Source: Rhizobium laguerreae
GTDB lineage: Bacteria; Pseudomonadota; Alphaproteobacteria; Rhizobiales; Rhizobiaceae
Direction of reading: 5' to 3'
Assembly (NCBI RefSeq): GCF_002008165.1
Contig: NZ_MRDM01000014.1
Coordinates: forward strand, 186,001 to 250,000
Length of the DNA stretch: 64,000 bases
The number at the start of each line of letters is the position of its first letter. The stretch's first letter is position 1. The position numbers and the translations under genes were made by a program. Under the pieces are notes generated by a model. That model worked only from the letters and a program-made list of their open reading frames with translations, did no database searches and was not told the DNA's origin. This document shows positions 10,446 through 19,634 of the stretch, piece after piece.

Positions 10446-10493
10446 GAGCATGATGTCGTCCGAAAACCGCTCACACTTTTCGGCATCATGCTC
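10446..10493. repeat. Rhizobial intergenic palindrome
   Basis: GAGCATGATG (10446-10455) and CATCATGCTC (10484-10493) form outer arms; inside, CCGAAAA and TTTTCGG pair as a second stem. It occupies most of the psuK-psuG gap. Similar dispersed palindromes are frequent in Rhizobium genomes; a possible relative sits at 24845-24890. Confidence 0.65.
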
Positions 10494-10514
10494 TGTCGAT
10501 CACAGGACAAGACC

Positions 10515-11441
10515 ATGACCAAGCCCATCTCCCCTCTTCTGCCGATCGCCTATTCGAAGGAAGTCGCCAGCGCCAAGCAGCGCGGCGCGCCGCTGGTGGC
10601 ACTGGAATCGACCATCATCACCCACGGCATGCCCTATCCCGGCAATATCGAGATGGCCCGCAGCGTCGAGGCAATCATTCGCGAACAGGGTGCGGTGCCG
10701 GCCACGATCGCCGTCATTCACGGCACGCTGCATATCGGCCTTGAAGCTGCGGAACTGGAGCAACTCGCCAAGGCGACCGAAGTGATGAAGGTGTCGCGCG
10801 CCGATCTCGCCTTCGCCATCTCCGAGCGCCGCAACGGCGCCACCACGGTCGCTGCGACGATGATCGCGGCGGCGCGCGCCGGCATCCGTGTCTTTGCCAC
10901 AGGCGGCATCGGCGGTGTGCATCGTGGCGCCGAGGAAAGCTTCGATATATCAGCCGATCTCGAAGAATTGGCCCACACCGGCGTCATCGTCGTCTGCGCC
11001 GGCGCCAAGGCGATCCTGGACATTCCGAAGACGCTGGAAGTGCTGGAAACCCGCGGCGTGCCTGTCGTCACCTATGAGAGCGAGGAATTCCCCGCCTTCT
11101 GGTCGCGCTCCTCGGGCATCCGCAGCCCGCTGTCGCTGAACAGCCCGGCCGCCATCGCCAATTTTCAGACAGTGCGCGAGCAGCTCGGCGTCGCCGGCGG
11201 CATGCTCGTCGCCAACCCCGTGCCCGAGGCCGACGAGATCGCGCGCGAGGAGATGGAAATCTATATCGAGCGGGCGCTCGACAGCGCAGAACGCGACGAA
11301 GTCACCGGCAAGGCGGTAACACCTTATCTCCTGTCGACCATTTTCGACCTGACGGATGGCCAGAGCCTGAAGACCAATATCGCGCTCGTTGAAAACAATG
11401 CGCGGCTTGCTGCTGAGATCGCTGTGGCGCTGGGTGAATGA
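10515..11441 (+). CDS. psuG: Pseudouridine-5'-phosphate glycosidase
   Basis: 308 residues from the ATG at 10515, which follows AGGACAAG; an upstream extension would run through the palindrome and lacks family sequence. The enzyme reversibly splits pseudouridine 5'-phosphate into uracil and ribose 5-phosphate. Family hallmarks are VALESTIITHGMPYP, TGGIGGVHRG, VVCAGAKAILDIPKT, and the C-terminal GKAVTPYLLSTI region. With psuK it forms a complete route for recycling pseudouridine from RNA turnover. Confidence 0.95.
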   Translation: MTKPISPLLPIAYSKEVASAKQRGAPLVALESTIITHGMPYPGNIEMARSVEAIIREQGAVPATIAVIHGTLHIGLEAAELEQLAKATEVMKVSRADLAFAISERRNGATTVAATMIAAARAGIRVFATGGIGGVHRGAEESFDISADLEELAHTGVIVVCAGAKAILDIPKTLEVLETRGVPVVTYESEEFPAFWSRSSGIRSPLSLNSPAAIANFQTVREQLGVAGGMLVANPVPEADEIAREEMEIYIERALDSAERDEVTGKAVTPYLLSTIFDLTDGQSLKTNIALVENNARLAAEIAVALGE

Positions 11442-11470
11442 AACTACGGGCTGCCGGTTATGCCGAGCAA

Positions 11471-11646
11471 GCCCCCCTCTGCCCTGCCGGGCCTCTCCCC
11501 CACGGATGGGGAGATCGGCTGGAAGCACCGGCTTTCTGAACAAATGTCCCTTTCAACTCGGTGAAGCGTTGATGTGATGGGAAGCGTTCGCCCTTGTGAT
11601 CTCCCCACCTGTCTGTGGGGGAGATGCCCAGCAGGGCGGAGGGGGC
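11471..11646. repeat. Inverted pair of RIME-like intergenic repeat units
   Basis: Copy 1 (11471-11516) reads CCCCTCTGCCCTGCC, then CTCTCCCCCAC, then GGGGAGATC. Copy 2 (11598-11646) is nearly its reverse complement: GATCTCCCCACC, then GTGGGGGAGATG, then AGGGCGGAGGGGGC. The two face each other across about 80 bp between convergent psuG and cckA. The motif resembles the rhizobial intergenic mosaic elements (RIME/REP-like). No reading frame inside is convincing. Confidence 0.7.
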
Positions 11647-11678
11647 CTACACGGCACGACCTCTCCGTCAAACCTCCC

Positions 11679-14282
11679 TCACCCGTCCAACGTCTCCTTC
11701 ACCACAACGGCAAGCTGCTTCAGCGAAAACGGCTTCGGCAGGAAGCCGAATTTCGCTTCCGGCGGCAGGTTGCGGGCAAAGGCATCTTCGGCATAACCCG
11801 AGACGAAGATGAACTTCATGTCGGGATAGGTCTTGCGCAGCTCGCGCAGCAGCGTCGGGCCGTCCATTTCGGGCATGACGACGTCGGAGACGACGATGTC
11901 GACCTTGCCGTCGAGTTCTTCCAAGATGGCCAGCGCCTCGACGCCCGAGCCCGCCTCGTGCACGGTGTAGCCGCGCGTTTCCAGCATGCGCTTGCCACCG
12001 CGGCGCACCGCCTCCTCGTCTTCGACGAGAAGGATGACGGCAGATCCCGTCAGGTCCTCCGGTTGCTGCGGCGATACCGGCAGCGGCACCACTTCGGCCC
12101 CGGCGATGGCGCCGTCGATCGAACCTGCTTCGGCGGCCACCGCCGGCTCCGGGATGTGGCGCGGCAGGAAGACGCGGAAGGTCGTGCCTTTGCCGACTTC
12201 AGATTCCGGCTGAATATAGCCGCCCGACTGTTTGACGATACCGTAGACCATGGCGAGGCCGAGCCCCGTGCCCTTGCCGACATCCTTGGTGGTGAAGAAC
12301 GGCTCGAAGATCTTGTCCATGATCTCCGGTGCGATACCGGTGCCGTTATCGGCGACTTCGACCAGCACCATGTCCTCGGCCGGCATGTAGGAGTAGTTGA
12401 AGGCCGAGACCTCGGCGGCAGTCAGATTGCGGGTGCGCAGCGTCAGCGTGCCACCCTCGGGCATCGCGTCGCGCGCATTGACGCAGAGATTGATCAACAC
12501 CTGCTCGAACTGCGAAAGGTCGGTTTTGACAGGCCAGAGGTCGCGGCCATATTGCACGTCGAGCTTGACATTGGTGCCTGAGAGCAGCCGGTCGACCAGC
12601 ATGCGCAGGTCGCCGACGACATCGGTCAGGTTCAGCACCGAGGGCCGCATCGTCTGCTTGCGTGAGAAGGCGAGCAGCTGGCGCACCAGCACTGCGGCGC
12701 GGTTAGCGTTGCGCTTGATCTCTATCAGGTCGGCAAAGCTGGCATCGGCCGGCCGCGCCTGCAGCAGCAGATGGTCGGAGGAAAGCAGGATCGCCGTCAG
12801 CACATTGTTGAAATCATGCGCGATGCCGCCGGCGAGCGTTCCCACAGCATTCATCTTCTGCGTCTGCGCCATCTGCGCTTCCAGCGCCTTCTGCTCGGTC
12901 ACCTCGACGGCATAGACGATCGCCGCCTCCTCGGGCGCCTCGTCGCTCTGGTCAATGACGGCATTGACATAGAAGCGGAAATAACGCGCCTCGTCGGTCG
13001 GCGTGCGGGTGTCGAGGGGCGCGATGTCGCCCTGCCGGTCCTTGGCCGCCGCCAGCGCCGCGGCCAGCTGTGGCCGGTCGCTCTCCTGCACGATGGTTTC
13101 AAGATGCGGCGCCTTTTCGAGATCGTCGCGCGAGACGACGCCGGAGAACATCTTCAGGAACGGCGCGTTGGTCCGCAAGATGCGCCCGTTGCCGTCGACC
13201 GAGGCGATCGCCATCGGCGTATTGTTGAAGAAGCGGGTGAAGCGCATGGCGGCGGCCGAAGCGGACTGGCCGCCGGCATCGCTCTTTTCACGCGCCAGCA
13301 CGATCGTCCGGCTTTCGCCGGGTGCGCCGTCGCGCATCGAGGTGACACTATGAATGATCTGCACCGGCAGGCTCTGGCCGTTGCTCTTGCGTAGGTCGAG
13401 ATCGAGCGTCACGGTCTTCTTCAGGCCCGGTTCGGCCTGCACCGACTGGATCAGCGCCAGTCCCTCGCCTGCCACGACGTCGCCGATGGTCATCGAGCCC
13501 GGCACGAACTTGGTGAGGTCGAGGCCCAGCCATTCGGCAAGCGTCGCATTCAGGTAGAAGATCTCGCCCTTCCTGCCGGCGGAAAAGAAGCCGGCCGGCG
13601 CATGGTCGAGATAGTCGATCGCGTTCTGCAATTCCTTGAAGAAGCGCTCCTGGTCGTCGCGCTCGGTCGTGATATCGGTGATCTGCCAGATCTGCAGCGG
13701 CTTGCCGCCGTTTTCCTCCGGCTGCAGCAGCCGCGCCTTCAGCCGGTACCAATGCGCGCCGGAGCTGTTGCTGCCAGGCCCGACGGCGCGCAGCAGGCGA
13801 AATTCCTCCCGACCTTCCTTGCCCTCGCGCAGGCCGTTGACCAGCCTGTAGAGCGCCTCGTTGGATTCGCGGTGGCGCGACAGCAGCGTTTCCAGCGTCT
13901 GCACCTCGGTCGCCTTGCGCGCGCCGGTCAGCGCGCCATAGGCGGCATTGGCATAGATGATTCGGCCTTTTTCGTCGGTGATCAGCGTACCGTCGGGATG
14001 GCTGTTGAGGAAGGCGCGCGCCAGGCTGTCGGACTGGTGCTGCGGCATCACCTCGATGAAGCCGATGACCGAAGACACCAGGAAGAAGATGCCGACCATG
14101 GCGAGCACGCCGAGACCGCCAAGCACCACCTCGTTGTCGAGCGATTTTTTGAAGAAGACGAAAGCGCCGGCAGCCGCGATCAGCACGAGCGCCAGCAGAA
14201 GAATGCGCAAGACCGTGCCAGAACGCCCCCCACGATCCACAAGCGGTGCGTTATAGTCGTCGGCCTGACGCGGTTTCGTCAT
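11679..14282 (-). CDS. cckA: Cell-cycle hybrid sensor histidine kinase CckA
   Basis: 867 residues. Two N-terminal membrane segments (about residues 25-65: [20 protein letters not shown] and [22 protein letters not shown]) are followed by three PAS-like regions (about 75-200, 205-320, 345-460). Next come the HisKA domain with the phospho-acceptor in [15 protein letters not shown], an HATPase domain ([36 protein letters not shown]) and a C-terminal receiver with the phospho-Asp in [12 protein letters not shown]. This is the full architecture of alphaproteobacterial CckA, which feeds phosphate through ChpT to CtrA and CpdR. It is transcribed alone, towards the RIME-like repeats. Confidence 0.96.
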   Translation of the reverse strand: MTKPRQADDYNAPLVDRGGRSGTVLRILLLALVLIAAAGAFVFFKKSLDNEVVLGGLGVLAMVGIFFLVSSVIGFIEVMPQHQSDSLARAFLNSHPDGTLITDEKGRIIYANAAYGALTGARKATEVQTLETLLSRHRESNEALYRLVNGLREGKEGREEFRLLRAVGPGSNSSGAHWYRLKARLLQPEENGGKPLQIWQITDITTERDDQERFFKELQNAIDYLDHAPAGFFSAGRKGEIFYLNATLAEWLGLDLTKFVPGSMTIGDVVAGEGLALIQSVQAEPGLKKTVTLDLDLRKSNGQSLPVQIIHSVTSMRDGAPGESRTIVLAREKSDAGGQSASAAAMRFTRFFNNTPMAIASVDGNGRILRTNAPFLKMFSGVVSRDDLEKAPHLETIVQESDRPQLAAALAAAKDRQGDIAPLDTRTPTDEARYFRFYVNAVIDQSDEAPEEAAIVYAVEVTEQKALEAQMAQTQKMNAVGTLAGGIAHDFNNVLTAILLSSDHLLLQARPADASFADLIEIKRNANRAAVLVRQLLAFSRKQTMRPSVLNLTDVVGDLRMLVDRLLSGTNVKLDVQYGRDLWPVKTDLSQFEQVLINLCVNARDAMPEGGTLTLRTRNLTAAEVSAFNYSYMPAEDMVLVEVADNGTGIAPEIMDKIFEPFFTTKDVGKGTGLGLAMVYGIVKQSGGYIQPESEVGKGTTFRVFLPRHIPEPAVAAEAGSIDGAIAGAEVVPLPVSPQQPEDLTGSAVILLVEDEEAVRRGGKRMLETRGYTVHEAGSGVEALAILEELDGKVDIVVSDVVMPEMDGPTLLRELRKTYPDMKFIFVSGYAEDAFARNLPPEAKFGFLPKPFSLKQLAVVVKETLDG

Positions 14283-14587
14283 GTATTCCTCACATAAGCC
14301 CTACCGCTTCGTAGCACGAACACGAAGCGGGAATCAGGCACTCTTTCCTTCTTAGCAATTTGCCGCGTCGGCAAAAACACCGCTAGCCGGCAAGACTGCT
14401 TGAATTCACAGGCAACAGCGCCATCTGCCCCAGAAGCCCACCGCTGCCACCCGCGCGCAAGGTCGCCGGGTGCCAAGCAGCGGAACACGAAATCGCGTTC
14501 TCCCGTGACTGGACAGCACCAGCGGCCCTTGCCTAAGGAACGGAAAAGACGTCAATATGTGCCGAATGCGAAATGGAGTAAGTGACT
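14283..14587. promoter_or_regulatory. Divergent cckA / FliO-like promoter region with a leader hairpin
   Basis: This 305-bp gap holds the promoters of cckA (minus) and the FliO-like gene (plus). A perfect 9-bp inverted repeat, CCGCTTCGT (14304-14312) and ACGAAGCGG (14322-14330), lies 22-48 bp before the cckA ATG. A CcrM-type GANTC site (GAATC) is directly next to it at 14331-14335. I see no CtrA box and no gene here. Confidence 0.5.
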
Positions 14588-15640
14588 ATGTTGGATGATG
14601 TTGTCGGAGCTTATGGCAGCCGTTTCCTGCTTGCAGCCGGTGGCGTCGGCCTGGCGCTTCTCCTGCTCATCATCGTGCTCTGGGTGATCCGCAGCCGTGC
14701 GCCCTCGCCCTTCGTGCGCGGCGGCCGCAACCGCCAGCCCCGCCTGCAGGTGCTGGATGCCGCAGCCGTCGATGCCCGTCGCCGGCTGGTGCTGGTGCGC
14801 CGCGACGACGTCGAGCACCTGATCATGATCGGTGGCCCGAGCGATATCGTCATCGAAAGCCGCATCCTGCCCGCGGCGGCCGAACAGCCGGACAGCGCCA
14901 TCCACCCGCAGCCCGTCGAGCAGCGTCCGATATCCGTCGCGCGGCCTGAAACGCCGCCGGTCTCGCCACCGCGCCCGCCGGTCGCAGCCCGTGTTGAGCC
15001 GGCCGCCGAGCCCTCTTTCTCCGCGCCGGTTTCGCCGGAGCCGCGCCCGCGCCCAGAACCGCCGGCCCAACCGCCAGCTCAGCCGGCCGTGGCACCGCCG
15101 GTGGTCACGAGCCCTCTTCCAGCAGAGCCAGTGACTGCTCCGCTGTCGGCCGAACGGGACAATCCTCTGCGTGCCGTCCCACCCCAGCCGCGTCCGCTGG
15201 AGCGTCCCGTCGCACCCCCGGCCGCGCAGCTCGCACCGTTCCACGATACCTCAAGTGCCGCCGAGATCCTCGATGCCGCCCGCCAGCGCGTGCTGCCGCA
15301 GCAGCGCATCGAACCCGAAGTCTCCGCCCCGCCTGTCAAGGACATGCCGGCGGCCGCACGTGCCGCACCGGGTAGCGCCGAAGACGATTCGGCTGCGCAG
15401 TCGGCAGCAGCGAGCCGTCTTGATTTCCAGCGGGTGTTGGAACAGGAAATGTCGAACAATCTGACGGCCGAACGCATCGTGCCGACGCCGGCAAACCAGG
15501 CGCCTCGGCCCGGAGCACAGCAACCCGGAAACCTGCCGCGCCGCGATCCGGAAATGGCCCCGATCACCGGCGCCGATACCGATCTGCAAAAGGAAGTCGC
15601 CCGCATCTTCGGCGAGATGAGCGTCAACCGCGACAAGTAA
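14588..15640 (+). CDS. FliO-like membrane protein with long Pro-rich tail
   Basis: About 350 residues from the ATG at 14588 (GGAG 9 bp upstream; the GTG at 14582 is too close to it). One membrane segment, FLLAAGGVGLALLLLIIVLWVI, comes near the N-terminus. A short conserved domain follows (RLQVLDAAAVDARRRLVLVRRDDVEHL, then IGGPSDIVIE), which is the FliO/MopB-type pattern of flagellar export accessory proteins. Residues about 105-330 are low-complexity Pro/Ala/Glu-rich. No other flagellar genes are nearby, so a flagellar role is uncertain. It is divergent from cckA. Confidence 0.7.
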   Translation: MLDDVVGAYGSRFLLAAGGVGLALLLLIIVLWVIRSRAPSPFVRGGRNRQPRLQVLDAAAVDARRRLVLVRRDDVEHLIMIGGPSDIVIESRILPAAAEQPDSAIHPQPVEQRPISVARPETPPVSPPRPPVAARVEPAAEPSFSAPVSPEPRPRPEPPAQPPAQPAVAPPVVTSPLPAEPVTAPLSAERDNPLRAVPPQPRPLERPVAPPAAQLAPFHDTSSAAEILDAARQRVLPQQRIEPEVSAPPVKDMPAAARAAPGSAEDDSAAQSAAASRLDFQRVLEQEMSNNLTAERIVPTPANQAPRPGAQQPGNLPRRDPEMAPITGADTDLQKEVARIFGEMSVNRDK

Positions 15641-15679
15641 CCGGGCGCGACAAGTGACCGGGGCACGACAAGTGAGCGG
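15629..15679. repeat. Short tandem triplication at the end of the FliO-like gene
   Basis: Three imperfect 16-18 bp units share CGACAAGT: CGCGACAAGTAACCGGG, CGCGACAAGTGACCGGGG and CACGACAAGTGAGCGG. The first unit contains the stop codon of the FliO-like gene, and the second would supply TGA in the same relative position. It looks like slippage past the gene end. Confidence 0.6.
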
Positions 15680-16069
15680 AAACGCACGTCCGACCTTCCT
15701 TCATCACCAAGTTGCATAAAAGCCGCAATGCGGGGACTTTCAGTTCCCGATGCGCCAGGGGACTCCATCTTGTGCCGATAATTTGTTATCGCTCCGGTTG
15801 AAGAGCGTTGGCGCATCGAGGTCATACTTTGCCTAAGTAAATACCGGTCTCACTCCAGTTTCACCCGTACTGCCGGACAGCGACACGCTGACGGCGTATG
15901 AACATGTTCATCGGGTGGTGGCGAGAGACCGGTTTGGCATTGTTGACATGTGCCATGTGCAGCTCCGCTGTCTCAGCTCTTCCGCCGCCCAGAACATCGC
16001 CACGCCGCGCCCGCAAGGGCTTTCTCACGCACCATCCTGGTGGACTTCCGAACGGAAGACCAACACGAT
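15680..16069. other. Intergenic stretch without a recognisable gene
   Basis: About 390 bp before the DUF1062 gene. Several overlapping short frames exist but none has family sequence or a good ribosome-binding site. I see no terminator, riboswitch or repeat here. Confidence 0.5.
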
Positions 16070-16705
16070 ATGTGCAATACCCTACGGGTCCGATGGACCA
16101 TTCTGCCGAAAACAGCGCCCCAGCCCTGGATTGTATGCAGCGGCTGCGGGGGCTTCAGAGCTTTCCGATGCAGCGACAAGATCCGGCTCAACGCCAATGG
16201 CCGCAAGCTCGATGCCTGGCTTATCTACAAATGCTCGACCTGCGAAAAGACGTGGAACCGTCCGATCTTCGAGCGTCGGAATGTTCGCGACATCGATCCC
16301 GCAGTCCTCGAGGCGTTGCAGTCCAACGATCCGGTTTGGATCCGGGCAAAAGCGTTCAACCTCGAAGCTCTCAGGCGCAAGTCGCAGCGTGTCGACGAGT
16401 TTGCCGAATTTGAAATCGCAAAAGAGATGCAGCAGGACATTGCCAATTGGACGAGACTGGAAATCGAACTGATGGTCCCGTTTCCATCCAGCACGCGCCT
16501 CGACCGCCTGCTGGCGTCCGAGTTGCAAGTTTCGCGCACCCGGCTACAGGCTCTTCACGATGGTGGTTTGCTGCGGACGGATTCGAATCGAGCAGACGTT
16601 TTGCGGCGGCGGATCAAGAACGGCACCAGGGTTGCAGTCGACCTCACCGCCGAGACCGGCCGGGAGCAATGGTGGAGGTCTGTGGCGACCGGAAGCTCAC
16701 CGTAA
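16070..16705 (+). CDS. DUF1062 domain-containing protein
   Basis: 211 residues from the ATG at 16070 (MCNTLRVRWTILPKTAPQPW), which is where the family sequence begins; the frame upstream is open but unlike the family. Two CxxC pairs (IVCSGCGG and YKCSTCEKTW) suggest a zinc ribbon of four cysteines near the N-terminus. The C-terminal part (TRLDRLLASELQVSRTRLQALHDGG) looks like an S4-like RNA-binding or helix-turn-helix segment. DUF1062 proteins have no established function. It is convergent with dksA across a shared terminator. Confidence 0.85.
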   Translation: MCNTLRVRWTILPKTAPQPWIVCSGCGGFRAFRCSDKIRLNANGRKLDAWLIYKCSTCEKTWNRPIFERRNVRDIDPAVLEALQSNDPVWIRAKAFNLEALRRKSQRVDEFAEFEIAKEMQQDIANWTRLEIELMVPFPSSTRLDRLLASELQVSRTRLQALHDGGLLRTDSNRADVLRRRIKNGTRVAVDLTAETGREQWWRSVATGSSP

Positions 16706-16712
16706 TTGTAAA

Positions 16713-16739
16713 AGGCGCCGCGATCGGATCGCGGCGCCT
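16713..16739. terminator. Terminator between convergent DUF1062 gene and dksA
   Basis: A near-perfect palindrome, AGGCGCCGCGATC (16713-16725) and GATCGCGGCGCCT (16727-16739). On the minus strand it is followed by TTTACAATT, so it mainly serves dksA. It lies 8 bp after the DUF1062 stop and probably also slows transcripts from that side. Confidence 0.8.
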
Positions 16740-16768
16740 ATTCTGCTCTCATGCCTGCATGAAAACTC

Positions 16769-17188
16769 TCATTCGTCGCGATAGACTTTTTCGCGGCGTT
16801 CGTGACGCTCCTGCGCCTCGATCGACAGTGTCGCGATCGGGCGGGCGTCGAGGCGCTTGAGGCCGATCGGTTCGCCGGTTTCCTCGCAATAGCCGTAGGT
16901 GCCGTCTTCGATGCGCTGCAGTGCCGCATCGATTTTGGAAATCAGCTTTCTCTGCCGGTCACGGGCGCGAAGTTCGATCGCCCGATCTGTTTCCGACGAC
17001 GCTCGGTCAGCGAGATCAGGATGGTTTGCGCTTTCCTCGGCCAGATGGTCGAGTGTCTCACGCGCTTCTCTAAGGATATCATTTCTCCATGCAACCAGCT
17101 TGGACCTGAAATAGGCACGCTGGTTTACGTTCATGAACTCTTCCTCTTCCGAGGGAACGTAATTGCTAAGATCGATCTTCTCACTCAA
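16769..17188 (-). CDS. dksA: RNA polymerase-binding transcription factor DksA
   Basis: About 139 residues. The long coiled coil carries DRASSETDRAIELRARDRQRKLISKI, with the tip region expected to enter the polymerase secondary channel, followed by the C-terminal zinc-finger-type domain. That finger here reads YGYCEETGEPIGLKRLDARP: only one of the four usual cysteines remains, as in alphaproteobacterial DksA forms that lack zinc. I chose the TTG start at 17188 because CAGGAG lies 7 bp upstream; the ATG at 17209 has a weaker site. DksA with ppGpp adjusts rRNA and amino-acid promoters during starvation and is needed for symbiosis in rhizobia. Confidence 0.93.
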   Translation of the reverse strand: MSEKIDLSNYVPSEEEEFMNVNQRAYFRSKLVAWRNDILREARETLDHLAEESANHPDLADRASSETDRAIELRARDRQRKLISKIDAALQRIEDGTYGYCEETGEPIGLKRLDARPIATLSIEAQERHERREKVYRDE

Positions 17189-17464
17189 CGCGATTCTCCT
17201 GAAGAACATCTCATCTGGCGGGGTGTATATCCCAAGCGCTAGCCGCGATTCAAGCCAAATACGACAGGTAAACAGATTTTTAAATCTGTCACAATTTTCG
17301 GCTAACAGACTATTTTCTCATCATTATTCGGGCTTGCGTTTTTTGCTTCGCCTTCAAAACGCCGTGTTATCAGCCGCGTTTTGGGCAGCTGGAGCAGCGC
17401 TGACGGTTGACGCCGGCCGATTGCAACCGCTACTGAAAAGGCCCGCTGGATCTTGGATTTGCCC

Positions 17465-17959
17465 ATGACCGTACCCTTGCCTCCGCCCAACCGCATCTAT
17501 CTCCTGCGTCACGCCGAGGCCGCCTGGGCCGAACCCGGACAGCGCGATTTCGACCGCCCGCTCAACGAAAAGGGCTTTGGCGATGCCGAGATCATCGCCG
17601 ATAAGGCCGCCGACAAGGGCTACCGTCCTGATCTTCTGATCAGCTCTACGGCGCTGCGCTGCCGCGATACCGCCGATGCGGTGTACCGGGCGATGGGCCT
17701 TACGCTCGATGTTCGTTATGTCGACGCGCTCTATAACGCTACGGTCGACAACTATCTCGAGATCATAGATGCGCAGGACCAAGCTGCTGTCATGCTGGTC
17801 GGCCACAATCCGACCATGGAGCAGGCATTGGAGGCGCTGATCGGCCATGAGGCAATGGCAGGCTCTCTTGCCGGCGGCTTCCCGACGGCTGGCCTTGCCG
17901 TGCTCGATTTCGATGCTTCGGCCACCGCCTGGCGCCTCACCGATTTCGTCGTCGTCTGA
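17465..17959 (+). CDS. SixA-like histidine phosphatase
   Basis: 164 residues from the ATG at 17465 (a TTG at 17453 is also in frame). The catalytic RHG-like motif is LLRHAEAAW (phospho-accepting His). The second Arg lies in STALRCRDTA and the second His in VGHNPTME. The small size without an inserted domain matches SixA-type phosphohistidine phosphatases, some of which dephosphorylate HPt proteins. An HPt gene lies about 7 kb away at 24912-25301, but any link is speculative. Confidence 0.87.
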   Translation: MTVPLPPPNRIYLLRHAEAAWAEPGQRDFDRPLNEKGFGDAEIIADKAADKGYRPDLLISSTALRCRDTADAVYRAMGLTLDVRYVDALYNATVDNYLEIIDAQDQAAVMLVGHNPTMEQALEALIGHEAMAGSLAGGFPTAGLAVLDFDASATAWRLTDFVVV

Positions 17960-17967
17960 AGACTAGA

Positions 17968-18034
17968 GCAATTCCAGCAAAACTGTGCCGCGGTTTTGCC
18001 AGGCAAAGCGCGAAGCGCTTTTGCCGGGAATTGC
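17968..18034. repeat. Rhizobial palindromic repeat with nested hairpins
   Basis: Outer arms GCAATTCC (17968-17975) and GGAATTGC (18027-18034) enclose two smaller hairpins, AAAACTG/CGGTTTT and GGCAAAGCG/CGCTTTTGCC. Located just after the SixA-like gene; this is a dispersed intergenic repeat of the kind common in Rhizobium. Confidence 0.7.
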
Positions 18035-18049
18035 GTGAAAACAACGAAA

Positions 18050-18090
18050 TAGAGCATTTCCGTGATTCGAAGAAAAACGGAAATGCTCTA
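18050..18090. repeat. Perfect 14-bp-arm palindrome
   Basis: TAGAGCATTTCCGT (18050-18063) and ACGGAAATGCTCTA (18077-18090) with a 13-nt loop that contains GATTC, a GANTC methylation site. It follows the preceding repeat by 15 bp. Together they fill the gap before ycjX and could stabilise or terminate the upstream transcript. Confidence 0.75.
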
Positions 18091-18158
18091 GCCTCGCTTC
18101 TTTTGCGGGCGGCGCGCCCTCCCTATATTGCGGGGCAGTCACCAACCGGAATCGCGCC

Positions 18159-19634
18159 TTGCCGCCACGCCTGACATCCCTCGCCGACGATGCCCGCATC
18201 GCGTTCGATAATCTCGCCGACCGGGCGAGCGGCCTCGTCAATCCAACCGTGCGGCTCGGTGTCACCGGCCTTTCTCGCTCCGGCAAGACGGTCTTCATCT
18301 CCTCGCTCGTCCACAATCTCCTGCATGGCGGCCGCCTGCCGCTGTTCGAACCGGTCCAATCAGGCCGCGTCTCGGCGGTGCGGCTGGAGCCGCAGCCCGA
18401 CGATGCCGTGCCGCGCTTTCAGTACGAGGACCATATCCGTGCGCTGGTGAAGGACCGTATCTGGCCGGATTCGACCCGCGCCATCTCCGAGCTGCGCATC
18501 ACGCTGGATTATCAGAGCGCCAGCGGCTGGAACCGGTTGTTTTCGCCCGGCCGCCTGTCGATCGATATCGTCGATTATCCCGGCGAATGGCTGCTCGACC
18601 TGCCGCTGCTCGGCAAGGATTATCGCACGTTCAGCGAGGAGACGATCGCGCTTGCCGAAACTGGCGTCCGCTTCGAGCTGTCGCGCCAATGGCTGGCGCT
18701 GACGCGCGCCGCCGATATCCATGCCGGCGCCGACGAGATGGTCGCCCGCGACCTCGCCACCGCCTTTGCCGATTATCTCAAAGCCTGCAAAGCCGACGAA
18801 CGCTCGCTTTCCACCCTGCCGCCTGGCCGCCTGCTCCTGCCCGGCGATCTCGACGGCTCGCCGGCGTTGACCTTCGCGCCGCTGGCTCTGCCGCCGGACG
18901 GCCGTCCCGGCCGCGGCTCGCTCTGGACGATGATGGAGCGGCGCTACGAGGCCTACAAATCGGTCGTCGTCAAACCTTTCTTCCGCGAGCATTTCGCCCG
19001 GCTTGATCGCCAGATTGTCCTCGTCGATGCGCTGCAGGCGATGAACCGCGGCCCCGAAGCAGTGCAGGATCTGGAACGCGCGTTGACCGATGTGCTCGCC
19101 TGTTTCCGCCCCGGCACCAATTCGCTGCTCTCCTCCCTGCTCGGGCGCCGCATCGACCGCGTGCTGGTCGCCGCCACCAAGGCCGATCATCTCCACCATG
19201 AAAGCCACGACCGCCTCGATGCGCTGACCCGCCGCCTGGTGGACCGCGCCATCGACCGCATCGGCATGGCAGGCGCCGGCATCGACGTCATGGCGCTTGC
19301 CTCCGTGCGCGCCACCCGCGAGGCGACCGTCAAACGTGACGGCCATGAACTGCCGGTCATCGTCGGCACGCCGATGGAGGGCGAAACCATCGCCGGCGAA
19401 CGCTTCGACGGCCAGAGAAAGACCGCAATCTTCCCCGGTGACCTGCCGGAGGATCCGGAAAGCCTGTTCGACCGCATCGCCGCGGGCGAAACCGGCCTGC
19501 AGCTGCCCGATGTCAATGTCGTCAGGTTCCGCCCGCCGCATCTCGAGGAAACCGGCGGCGGCATCAAGCTGTCGGTGCCGCATATCCGCCTCGACCGCGC
19601 CATGCAGTTCCTGTTCGGAGATCGTCTCGCATGA
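18159..19634 (+). CDS. ycjX: YcjX-family P-loop GTPase-like protein
   Basis: 491 residues from a TTG start (PPRLTSLADDARIAFDNLADRA); no ATG or GTG fits the conserved N-terminus. Walker A is GLSRSGKTVFISSL, a switch-like region is SIDIVDYPGEWLLDLPLL, and the base-specificity region is VLVAATKADHLHHE. This is the DUF463/YcjX family, a stress-induced predicted GTPase whose cellular role is not established. Its stop overlaps the ycjF start (ATGA), the same order as in E. coli, so the two are translated together. Confidence 0.93.
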   Translation: MPPRLTSLADDARIAFDNLADRASGLVNPTVRLGVTGLSRSGKTVFISSLVHNLLHGGRLPLFEPVQSGRVSAVRLEPQPDDAVPRFQYEDHIRALVKDRIWPDSTRAISELRITLDYQSASGWNRLFSPGRLSIDIVDYPGEWLLDLPLLGKDYRTFSEETIALAETGVRFELSRQWLALTRAADIHAGADEMVARDLATAFADYLKACKADERSLSTLPPGRLLLPGDLDGSPALTFAPLALPPDGRPGRGSLWTMMERRYEAYKSVVVKPFFREHFARLDRQIVLVDALQAMNRGPEAVQDLERALTDVLACFRPGTNSLLSSLLGRRIDRVLVAATKADHLHHESHDRLDALTRRLVDRAIDRIGMAGAGIDVMALASVRATREATVKRDGHELPVIVGTPMEGETIAGERFDGQRKTAIFPGDLPEDPESLFDRIAAGETGLQLPDVNVVRFRPPHLEETGGGIKLSVPHIRLDRAMQFLFGDRLA

